NCBI GenBank assembly: GCA_019677205.1
Contig: JAAMXY010000431.1
Location: forward strand, 1 to 12,250
Length of the DNA: 12,250 nucleotides
Reading direction: 5' to 3'
From: Pinguiococcus pyrenoidosus
Lineage: Eukaryota; Sar; Pinguiophyceae; Pinguiochrysidales; Pinguiochrysidaceae
Below are positions 1-8,591 of this stretch, piece by piece; the stretch's first letter is position 1, and each line of letters starts with the position of its first letter. The notes under the pieces are model-generated. The model was given only the letters and a program-made list of their open reading frames with translations. It was not told the DNA's origin and did not search any database. Made by a program: the position numbers and the translations under genes.

Positions 1-1546
1 ACGCCCTCAAGGAGCTCAAGGGTCCGGAGCCCCGGCCTGGCGATCTGGTGACCGTCGTCGACGGTGAAGACAACGTGCTAGGTACGTCGCTTGCCGGTTG
101 GGATGGTGGACCAAGTGCCTCACTGGCGCAATGCTCGCCTTGCAAGGCATCGGCACCTTCAATCCCTACAGCATGTTCCGAGTGCGCCTGCTGTGTCATG
201 CCCACGAGAAGCTCTTTGAGGATCTGCGGGGCCTCGACAAGGAGGAGGATGCAGTGCAGACGATGATCGCGAAGCGTGTCAGGCTTGCGCAGAGGCGACG
301 GCTCGCCTTGCAGATCCCCTCGTCTGAGACAAACGCCTACCGTCTTTGCAACGGGGAGGGAGATCGCCTCAGTGGCCTTGTTGTGGACGTTCTGGGTCCC
401 AAGCACGTTGTCGTGTCGTCCTCGTCCCTTTGGTGCGAGATTCACAAGCAAAGTATCCTCGCTGGCATTCAGCAAGAGCTTGGAGGAGGCGTCGAGCTGA
501 TCTGGCGAAGCTCTGAGGCACGGCTCGCGCAGGATGGGTTCAACGAGGTCTTCGACGAGGAGGACGCGCAGGAGGACGCGCAGGAGGACGATGCCGATGC
601 GTCCGGAGGCGAAGGCAGTGACATCGTGATCAGTGAATTGGGCTTCAAGTATTATGCGAATCCCACCTCGGGACAAAAGACGGGCTTCTACTGCGATCAG
701 CGGGAGAATCGGGAGTTCTTCGGCAAGCTGGTTCAGCCCGGAGCTCGGGTGGCCGATCTCTGCTGCTTCTGCGGATCCTTCAGCATGCATGCTGCTCGAG
801 CCGGGGCAGCGTCGGTCACCGCCGTGGACAGCAGCGCAGCAGCGTTGGAGCTTGCCGCGCGCAATGCAGAGCTGAATGGCGACGACTTTGCACAGAGGAT
901 CAGCTTCGTAAAAGACGACGTCTCGAAGTGGATGTCAAAGGCGCAAGAGGTGAGTCTGCCCCAGCCCATATGCCGCTCGTGACACTGCTGCAGTCATCGT
1001 CTGCCCCTGCCCACATGCTGCTCGTGACACTGCTGCAGTCACCCTGACTCGACTCACGTTTCTGCGGCTTAGGAACAGCATCTGTTCGACGTGATCGTCC
1101 TAGATCCGCCGAAGCTGGCGCCATCCCGAGCAAAGCGGGCTTTTGACCGAGCAAAGGTAGGATGAACGCAAGAGAGGGGCGAAAAGCATTCCATGCTCAT
1201 CCTTTGGGGCCTTGCGTCAGACGCGCTATAAAAAATTGAATCGCGCCGCCCTTGAGCTTGTGAAGCCCGGGGGCATCCTTGTGACGTGCACATGCAGCGC
1301 GGCCATGACTCAGGTGGGTCGTTCAGCATCTTCGATGACAACGAGCGGCAAGAAGCTGACTGCTTGCTGTTGATCGTCCTTGCCGTCCAGTCGAAGGAAT
1401 TTGTGTCGCTCTTGCAAGGAACGGCCCGTGACGTCGGCAGGGAAATCACCGTGATCAAAGTCAGCGGAGCCGCGACAGACCACACCCTAAATCCAGCCTA
1501 TCCGGAGGGTGAATATCTCACCGCAGTCTTCCTGGTGGTGGATTGA
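1..1546 (+). CDS. RlmI-family SAM-dependent rRNA (cytosine-C5) methyltransferase, 5'-partial, five exons
   Basis: Exons: 1-81 (frame from base 3), 147-949, 1073-1156, 1221-1313, 1391-1546. Introns of 65, 123, 64 and 77 nt are all GT-AG, and the phases match, giving 404 residues to the TGA at 1544. Exon 1 and the start of exon 2 encode the end of a PUA-like domain (GDLVTVVDGEDNVLG, then FNPYSMFRVRLL). Next come the EEHGxK-like region, the motif GQKTGFYCDQRENR, the SAM-binding stretch ADLCCFCGSFS, motif IV FDVIVLDPPK, motif VI LVTCTCS and a C-terminal DH..NPAYPEGEYL. This order is that of bacterial RlmI, which makes m5C1962 in 23S rRNA. E. coli RlmI is 396 residues, so only the N-terminal end is missing. 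Since the family acts on bacterial-type 23S rRNA, an organellar site is plausible, but the targeting region lies outside the window. An acidic insertion (about 24 residues, rich in E, D, A, G) precedes GFKYYANP. The family call is firm; the exact target is inference. Confidence 0.93.
560..592 (+). repeat. 12-bp tandem repeat coding an acidic loop
   Basis: The unit GAGGACGCGCAG occurs at 560-571 and 572-583, then a partial third copy GAGGACG follows from 584. In frame it encodes repeating E-D-A-Q. It lies between the RNA-binding/linker part and the catalytic domain of the methyltransferase, so it is a coding microsatellite expanding a surface loop. Confidence 0.85.
955..1044 (+). repeat. 45-bp tandem duplication inside methyltransferase intron 2
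   Basis: Unit 1 is 955-999 and unit 2 is 1000-1044. They differ at about 5 of 45 positions and share the core GCTCGTGACACTGCTGCAGT. The array starts just after the donor GTGAGT at 950 and fills most of the 123-nt intron, which is nearly twice the length of its sister introns (64-77 nt). The duplication alone explains the extra length. Confidence 0.9.
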
Positions 1547-2211
1547 AGCGATCCGCAATCCGCAATCCGCACCTCGTCACAATGAGGGATGCCGCCCTGC
1601 AGCGACCATCGCCCATGGGCTTGCATCTTCGGCCGGAACAGCACCAGAGTGGTGCGACCCGACGAAGCTCTGGCCATCTCCGCGGCGCAATCCTGCCCCC
1701 GCTCGTGAAGAAGCTGCAGAGCTACCTGCGACGGGCCTCGACGTTGCCACATGCGTGCGAAGGAGACAAAGCCCCCAAAAAGGAGAAAAAGGAGAATGCA
1801 TCGGTTGTACGTGCAATGGAGTGGTTGGGAAACTACAGCTGCAAACCAGCTCTGGGAAAACGCTGCTGCCGGTCGCGCGGTGACCCAGATCCACCGCCCC
1901 TGGCTTGGTTTGCGTTAAGATGCTTGTGTTGCGTTCAGCATGGATGAGCGACTTGAGAACGATTCTGCTGTCCAAAGCGCGCTGGAAGTGCTGACTAACA
2001 TCATTTGATTCTGTTGATTTCTTGGGAACTTGACGCGAGGATGGTCGCTTTGCACTACTTCCCACACCAAAAAGAGCTGCCAACCGCGTCGCACGCTACG
2101 CAGCTGAGCAAGATACTGCATCGCAAAGAAAATTGCAACTTCTGCAACGCGGGACTCGATGCTCCACGGTTTTACAGCAGACCTTCCACGTGGAGTTTTA
2201 TCGACGGAAGG
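1547..2211. other. Intergenic region between convergent genes; no supported gene
   Basis: This 665-bp stretch separates the stop of the methyltransferase (+) from the stop of the RING/IQ protein (-), so it should hold two 3' UTRs. Open frames here (for example 1543-1947 on plus and 1577-2083 on minus) have unlike-protein composition, overlap one another on opposite strands, and show no domain. Apart from the 7-bp repeat at 1551 I see no RNA gene or mobile element. No AATAAA signal stands out. Confidence 0.6.
1551..1571 (+). repeat. Three perfect 7-bp tandem repeats just after the methyltransferase stop
   Basis: ATCCGCA is repeated three times without mismatch at 1551-1557, 1558-1564 and 1565-1571, five bases after the TGA stop (1544-1546). 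It probably lies in the 3' UTR. No function is evident. Confidence 0.85.
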
Positions 2212-3293
2212 TCACGCAGAGATCATCGGTGCTTGACTCCAATTAAAATGCATGCCGCAGCGGCAAGCCATGTGATCGCAACCGGCCTAGGAAGCACGCC
2301 AAAGTTAGCAAGCAGGCCGTGGGTCCGCATCGCCACGAATGCCTCATTTCATACACTCACATATCGAAAGATCAGGACGTGGCACGTGGGGCACGCGCGC
2401 GCGTGGGTACGGCACCAGTCGGCAAACTCTTTCCCCTCCGCGCCGTCGTTCACCATGTCGAAGCGGTGTTGATGAGAGATGTTCCTGTTGTCGGTGAGCT
2501 TCCTGAGGGCTTGAGCGCCGACGATGGCTGCAAATCGCTCTTCCGGGACAGCTGCGCCAGTGAGCGGGCACTTGATGACAAACTTGCCCTCTCCGAGCTG
2601 CAGCTGCAGGTACCTCCTGGCACAGGAGCGGCAGCACTCCGAGTATCTTCCGCGAGTGACGTCAAGGTCCGCAGACGTGGCTGGGGAGGTGCTCATGTAC
2701 GTGAAGAAACCGCGCGGAAGAGTGTCGGAGCAGATGGGACATTCAATCTTCCGGCGGTAGAGCCAAGCCCTGGCCGCCGTCTGCAGCAGGAGGTGGACAC
2801 GCAGTCGCTCGTCCAGCCACGGACGAACGCAGGCTTGCAGAACTCTGGCGGCCTTCGTCCGCTTCTCGAACAGCGGCCGCGCAATTCTGTTCTGCAGCAC
2901 GACCGCGGCGTCATGGCGCCTCCGTGCTCGCACCTCGCGAAACCTCTTCTGGATCTTCACGGCCGCAGAGATCTTCGTGAACTCGAGTATGTCATCCTGG
3001 TCGATCTTCACCACCACACGATGCGCGCGACGGGTCTCCGACCACTGCTTCAGAAGCAGACAGGGCTTCTTGCTGAACACCTCGAAGCGATCCGGGTAGA
3101 ACGCGACCTCCACGCGCTCGAGATGCTTGTCGCAGTAGGCAGGAATGCTCATTGCCGGGCCGCCTCCGTTGAAGAACAGCCAGCATTCCTGCCCCAGCGA
3201 GTTGCTGCACTCCACGTACAGGACCAGCCGCTCCGACAGCACCGCGGCGTGCGGCCCGGCGGACCAGGGCATCCAGGAGCAAGCAACACCCAT
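2212..3293 (-). CDS. IQ-motif protein with RBR/TRIAD-like paired RING zinc fingers (putative E3 ubiquitin ligase), two exons
   Basis: Exon 1 runs 3293 down to 2361 (311 codons); intron 2360-2287 (74 nt, GTGAGT...CCTAG, phase 0); exon 2 runs 2286 to 2212 (24 codons plus TGA), giving 335 residues. Residues about 109-182 hold four IQ-like calmodulin-binding units (AAVKIQKRFREVRARRR and VLQ/LLQ variants with trailing basic residues). A RING1-like finger follows: CPIC at 185-188, CC at 220-221, C224, and KCP near 241. The second finger starts with CPTC at 301-304 and is completed only after splicing by GCDHMACRCGMHFNW (residues 313-327), the classic RBR RING2 signature. No full IBR domain is seen between them. 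RBR proteins pass ubiquitin through a RING2 cysteine; the candidate here is C319 or C321. The first ATG in frame is 3293, but the frame stays open up to 3458, so the 5' end is uncertain; an upstream exon in another frame (about 3474-3290) is possible. Confidence 0.85.
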
Positions 3294-3419
3294 CCTTGCA
3301 GCACTTGTGGCGGCCACAGCCGGCAGGATAGTCCGCCGGTGCCAGGAATCGCCAGCCTGGATTTGGAGGATCCACAGGATTTTCTTCTTGCAGACTGTTC
3401 CCGTTCTCCAAAGCGCGTT

Positions 3420-3690
3420 TGATTGGTCGAGTCTTGCGTACCAGGGGAGTGTAATTGGTCAAAACGAAAAGCAAATATATTTTGAAAAAGGCGCAGTGTC
3501 AAATACAGCTGCAGGAGTCGGCGGAACTCCGAAGAGCTCCGCCGAGAATCGCGGTGCAAAGGTACGTGCCATAAGAGGATGGCCTGCAATGCGAAGTTCC
3601 GATTGCTGGACAGCATCAAGAGTTCGACCAATCGCGAGCCGTCTCAGACCTCTCGGCCAATGGGAACCAGACTTCCGGACCAATGTTCTC
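3420..3690. promoter_or_regulatory. Divergent promoter region with five CCAAT/ATTGG boxes
   Basis: ATTGG occurs at 3422-3426 and 3454-3458, and CCAAT at 3628-3632, 3657-3661 and 3680-3684. The two groups point in opposite senses towards the two divergent genes. The 10-mer GATTGGTCGA (3421-3430) is repeated as its exact reverse complement at 3624-3633. CCAAT boxes are NF-Y-type sites in many eukaryotes; that they work here is inference. If they do, transcription of the plus gene starts after 3684, which would favour its downstream ATG at 3774. Confidence 0.45.
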
Positions 3691-6086
3691 ACTGCTCCAG
3701 CGCCCACGATCCCGATCTTGTTTTGGGCGATTGCAAGCCCCATGGAGCGGCCTCAGAAGCCCCTCTCCCCCCGATGCCAGCCTCGCCACGCCACGAGGGA
3801 GGGAAGCGAAAGGGGTACAACAAGACAAAGAAGAAGAAGAAGAAGAAGGAGGAGGAGCAGGAAGGGGGGGGCAACGCCTCTGCAGGGGGCAAGGACATCC
3901 GACGGCTGAGGAGGCAGTTCGCCAAGCACCTTGAGCGCAGCGCCGGCACTGCGAAGGCGCTCCGAGCAGTGCCAAAGCAGCTCCGACGAGATGCAGCCTT
4001 TGTCGCACAAGCCGTGGCGCGGAACGTCAAGTGCTTTCGCCTCGCGGCTCCGGAGCTGCGGACAAGCCCAGCGTTCCTCGAGGAGCTGGTGAAGCAGGTG
4101 AGACGGAGCGGAGGCGAGGAGAATTCGCTTTGAAGCAGCGAGCCAGAGGCCTCCCTCGGGGCTGGATCTGAATCTGATTGCTTCATGCCTTTCTTCACTC
4201 CTCCCAACCAGGACCCGAACGCTCTGCCGCTCTTGGATTTGGACTGTGCTTCCTTTGACCGCGAGCTGGTGCTGAGAATCGTGCGCAGGGAGCCGCAGCT
4301 GATCTCCCTGTTTCGTGCGACAAGGTTCTCGGCGGATAGAGAGGTCCTCCTTGAAGCGACCAAGCTCGACCCGGCGTCACTTCTGCATGCCAGCCATGAG
4401 CTGCGAGGCTCCAAAGACTTCGTCGCTGCGTGCTGTGAGCACCAGCCGGCTGCTTTGCAGCACGCCGGCGAGAACCTGAAGGGGGACCTCGACTTCATCC
4501 GCGAGGCGGTGAAGAGGAGTCCTGCGGCGTTCGCATACGTTGACGAGACGTGGAGAGCATGTCGGGAAATCGCGTGGGAAGCGGTGAGCCGAAACCATGG
4601 CATGCTCAAGCTGGTGTCTGCTGATCTCAAGGGCGACGCGGAGCTTGTCCGAGCTGCCGTGCTTCAGGCCAGCCGTGCGCTGGCAGACGCCAGCACCGCG
4701 CTTCGCAACGATGGCGCCTTCCTCCTGACGCTCCTTCGAGAGAGGCCAGAGATCTTGAAGCTCCTGCCGAGCGACGCGCCGATACTGCAGTGTAAGGAGT
4801 TCGCCCTGGATGCCGTCACGGTCGACGCCGCGAGCTACTTCGACCTGCCGTCCCACCGCGATGACTTTGACGTGGCGCTGCGGGCGATGAACTCCCGGCC
4901 TGACGTCTTCTACTACCTGCCAGAAGCCCTTCGAGCTCGTCGGGAAGTTGCTCTGGCGGTGTGTGCAAGGGATGGCACCTTTCTCGAGGAGGTTCCACAA
5001 AGCTTCCGGGACGACAAAGACGTCGTGCTAGCCGCGGTAGCGTCCTACGGCTTGGCTCTGTGGGACGCGAGCCGTCGACTCCGGGACGACAAGGAGGTTG
5101 TGCTTGCGGCGTGCCGTAGCTGCGGGCAGGCCCTGGAAGCAGCATCGGACTCGTTGAAACGAGATCGCGACGTCGCGCGCGAGGCAGTCGCCAACGATGG
5201 GTCCTCGATCGTGCATGCCCACATGACCCTGCAGCTCGATCGCGAGCTTGCGCTCGAAGCGGTCGCGCAGAATGGGAAGGCTTGGAGCCTTCTGATACCG
5301 CTGCTGAAGCTGGACAGGACCATCGCTCTTCGAGCGATGAAGACCGACGGAGAAGCGCTGGCGGACGCCACGAAGCGGATGAGAGCTGACGAAGCACTGG
5401 TCACCGCAGCACTGGAGTCCAACGCGCTGGGGGCATGGCCATACGTCGCGAAAGAGCTCCAGGAGGACAGACGGATTGCGTGCCTAGCATGCCGCCAGGA
5501 TGGGCACATCTACGAGCATATCTGCCCGGAGTTCCAGGCTGATCCTGACGTCGCGCTGGCCGCGTTGGAGACCTGTCCTTCTCTCTTCTATTCGCTGCCA
5601 GAGGCGCTGCAGAGAGACCGTGCCGTCCTCCGCTGGGCTATCCGCAACCTGGGATACTACTCCGCGGACTTCGAGGACGACGTGGACCTGGCTCTCGAGG
5701 CGGTGGAGCACTGCCCGGCCAACTACAAGAAGCTTCCGTACCACATTCGGAAGAACGGGTTCTTTATTCAGGCCGTCCTATGCAAGGCGACTGCCGATGC
5801 CGCTGCCAAGGATTGTGAAGATCTTGTCGATCGCCCGCTGCGGAAACGAATCTTCAAACGGGCGGCGGAGCTTGCGGGAATCCCCGTGGACGAAGCTCGG
5901 GAGCTGGGCCTCTGGGAAGCCCACGCTCGCGTGTTCATGTACCCTTCCTTGGAAGCCAAAGCCTTTGAGGGAGAGGGCTTCCGCGCTGAGTTGACCTACG
6001 CTGCGTGTCCGCATTGCACGGAAGCCGCCAATGCCGGTGCCTCCGACTCCAGATCTATTCTAGCTTGTTTGCGAGATCATCAGTAG
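3579..6086 (+). CDS. DUF4116-repeat protein, two exons
   Basis: Exon 1 3579-4097; intron 4098-4211 (114 nt, GTGAGA...CCAG, phase 0); exon 2 4212-6086. This gives 797 residues from the ATG at 3579 (good context, A at -3 and G at +4) or 732 from the in-frame ATG at 3774. An N-terminal basic/acidic low-complexity stretch (seven Lys, then Glu and Gly runs) is followed by about 23 units of roughly 25 residues with the pattern L-R-x-D-[RK]-[ED]-[LV]-A-L-x-A-V-x-x-[ND]-G-x-A-L. Clear units are LRDDKEVVLAACRSCGQAL, LQLDRELALEAVAQNGKAW and FQADPDVALAALETCPSLF. Two such units make one Pfam DUF4116 domain. The units look like paired helices, so a solenoid scaffold is likely, but no molecular function is known. 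The last ~100 residues leave the repeat pattern (RKRIFKRAAELAGIP and after). No signal peptide or membrane segment is seen. The intron falls between repeat units 1 and 2. Confidence 0.92.
3828..3871 (+). repeat. Coding AAG/GAG microsatellite followed by an eight-G run
   Basis: Seven AAG triplets (3828-3848) encode seven Lys and continue into GAG triplets for Glu. A run of eight G lies at 3864-3871. The frame stays open across both. The G run is a likely place for a length error in sequencing, but the downstream frame joins correctly to the repeats, so the length given looks right. Confidence 0.8.
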
Positions 6087-6168
6087 CGGGGCTCCGTCTG
6101 CGTGCGTAGATTCGCCGGAGTGCATTTGCCTGCTTGTCTGGTCTCGCCGAGAACTTCCCGGACGTCGC
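6087..6168. other. 82-bp gap between convergent stop codons
   Basis: The DUF4116 gene stops at 6086 (+) and the glycosyltransferase-like gene at 6169 (-), so 82 bp separate the two stops. The 3' UTRs of these genes must be very short or overlap. No terminator or poly(A) signal is recognised. Confidence 0.7.
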
Positions 6169-8591
6169 TTAGGCCACGTAGAGGTCATCGCGGCAGCAGT
6201 ACTGCATGTACGTTTTGGTATAGATATCCGTTCCCTTCTCAAAATGCTTCCGAGCAATCCCCGAGTCGAGTTGCTTCCCAAGGATGGGGAACTGGAGCTT
6301 GCTGAAGTCTTGCTCAATCTTTGGAGGTGCAGCACGTCGTCATCCCCGGCCATGGCCCATACGTCGGATGAAAGCAGCAGCGGCGCGACCTACCTCTCGA
6401 CTGCGACATTCCCGTTGCATGCTGAGGTCGAAGGCCGCGTTCATGCACAGCGGCAGGCCCCATCCGCTCACCCGCGTGTATTCCATGACGTGGAACTTCT
6501 TGCTCCTCTTGGTGGCCTCCTTCGCCATGCCATGCAAGGCTGGGATCGCAAAGGCAAGGCTGGCAACGAACCGTCGACGATCTTAGGGTGATCGGTACAG
6601 CGATTTCACGTCGGCGTGAGGTGTATGTACCTCGGATCCAACTCTTGCAGCTCGATGCCGTTCTCGTCAAGCCACGACGTTAGCAAGGGCGCGGTTGGCG
6701 CCGTGACGCTTTGGATGAGAACCTTCCGCGCCATCGATTTCCGTGCCCTTGCGTCACTCGGCGGCGACCGCGCGCAAAGCAGCTGGCCCATCCAAGGGAT
6801 GTTCTCTACGTTGTGTGGAATATTCTGGCCAGTGATCGCTCCGACGAGATTTCCATCGAATCGATGCTGGCCCTGCGCCGGCAGGAAAAGGTCAAAGGCG
6901 TCGCGATTCATCAAGTACGGAAAGTTCGTGCAGTCCTGCGTTGCCTGAAAAGCGGTTGATCGCGAAATGGTGAGGAGAATCCTCACTTTCCTCGTGCTTC
7001 CCGGCTGCAGAATGCGGACACGCACCACATAGCACCCGGCGAACGCCTCCGAGAGGGCCGGAATGCCCTGCGGCGGGATCTTGCTGCAGGCGTTGCGAAC
7101 TCTCACGAAGCTTATCGTACTCCAGAACGTCGCAATTTCTTCTTCCGATCCTGCAGTTGGGGCTGGGATCGTGAGCCTGTGCCGCCAGACGGGAGCAAGG
7201 ATGCACTGCGCACCTACTTCCACTTCCATCTCTTCGTTGGGCACGAATCGCCGGACCATGAGATGGAAGAGAAAGAGCTCTGGCCTCAAGCCATGGTTCG
7301 TGAACCGCACGTATCTAGGAAGCACAAGTCAGCCGGATCTGTGAATTGAAGTCAAGGGAAGCAAAGGGAAGCGAAGAGCACTCCACCCCTTCGATGCCCC
7401 GACTCACCTTGCGGCGGCTTCCAGCCTCGTTGCGTAGACCTCCATCGCGCCCGGTGTGCCGAAAGCGAAGCGGTCGTTCAGCCCTCCGCTGGAGCCCCAG
7501 AGCGGGAAGGCGGCCGCCTCCTTCCCCGTTCGACTCGAGAACTCCAGCAGAATCTCGAACTCCGTGACGTCCAGACTGGTGAGGTATGCGACGTCCGGAC
7601 GCAGATACATGACAATATCGTAGGTGGTATCCGACTTCTTGATGAGCGCCGCCAACCTCTCTAGGGATGTGTACTGCAGCAAGACATTCCGCAGCGGTCC
7701 TTCGTGCTCCTTCGGGCAGTGACCCCATCCATAAGGGGTCCGCTTCGAGGGCTGGCCATTCTCGGCCTTCATCTCTCGCCGCAAGAAACAGCACTCCTCG
7801 TCGTCGCCGGCATCCTCGAACGACCGATCCCTGCAGATTTCGTCCTCGGAGACGTACTTCGCCTTCAACTTCTTCATGATGTTTCTCGGCGGTGTGTACT
7901 CCAGATAATTGCAGTACTGGAAGCGATGGAACTCCAGCTCCGGCAGGCAGCATTCGTCGCGCTTGCCGTTGAGGACGGGGCTGGGAACGCAGGTCGACGG
8001 CATGTCTTCGATGTCCGGCTTGTACCTGGAGGTATCCAGCGTGTTCTCCACCTCGTGCTGGTGGTCCACCTGGACGTCCTTGACAAACGGTAGCAGCTTC
8101 CACTCGTTGACATCCAGAGCTGCGCCGTGGCCCTCCACTCGGTTCTTGGTGCTCCGGTGGAGCCGGTCGAGCTGGTAGGTGTGGACGAAGACATCGATTT
8201 CAATGCGCTCTGCCAAGAGCGGCCGGAAGATCATCTCCGCCAGGCTGCAGATGGTCTTGCGAAGAGACCTCGTGAGGCCGAAGAAGCCAATCGCGACGCG
8301 CTTCGCCCGCCGCCGCTTCCCCTTTTCGCTCTTTGGCGGAGGCGGCAGCTCTCCGAAGCTCGGCTGATAGATCCGCTCGAACTGCTCCCTGGTCAAGCTC
8401 CCATTCACGCGCGACTTGCCGAGGGCCTGGCACGCGTTGATGACGTCGAGGGCGGGTTGGGGCCGGTACGGAGCATTGCGCGCAGCGCGGTCCATCGCGG
8501 AGAAGAGATCCGCGCTCTTGTCGTCCGCGCCCTTCGCTGCGTCTGCGGCCAGCGCCAACGAGGCCGCCAGCACGCAGCAGGCGCGAAGCAT
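6169..8591 (-). CDS. Secretory-pathway glycosyltransferase-like protein with long uncharacterised C-terminal region, four exons
   Basis: Exons: 8591-7408, 7314-6631, 6559-6394, 6318-6169. Introns of 93, 71 and 75 nt are GT-AG with matching phases (2, 2, 0), giving 727 residues to TAA at 6171-6169. The start at 8591 gives a signal peptide or membrane anchor, MLRACCVLAASLALAADA. Residues 98-140 read RVAIGFFGLTRSL...IDVFVHTY, and 324-385 read YDIVMYLRPDVAYL...GGLNDRFAFGTPGAMEVY. Together with YVRFTNHGLRPELFL across the first splice, this resembles an algal/viral glycosyltransferase-like family of unknown substrate. RPDV (331-334) may contribute to the active site. Residues about 200-292 form an insertion with eight Cys, apt for disulfides in the ER/Golgi. 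The last ~300 residues (including GQNIPHNVENIPWMG and a final exon ending CCRDDLYVA) match nothing I know. The stretch 6986-6945 could be a further 42-nt in-frame intron. Exons 1-2 are firm, exons 3-4 good inference; a second, separate downstream gene is less likely. Confidence 0.78.

Noticed and set aside
1543-1947. Plus-strand open frame with a KAPKKEKKE stretch
   Set aside because: It overlaps the methyltransferase stop and the 7-bp repeat, has no domain, and competes with an equally long minus-strand frame; no splice sites support it.
2344-2665. Possible mobile element or integrated viral gene among the many overlapping frames
   Set aside because: No transposase, integrase, reverse transcriptase motif, terminal inverted repeat or target-site duplication was found anywhere in the window.
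2319-3422. Long plus-strand open frame (367 residues)
   Set aside because: It is antisense to the RING/IQ exon, has R/H/L-rich shadow composition and no domain; the minus strand carries clear IQ and zinc-finger motifs.
3689-4630. Minus-strand open frame of 313 residues rich in Ser and Phe
   Set aside because: It is the shadow of the DUF4116 exon; the Phe run is only the complement of the AAG microsatellite.
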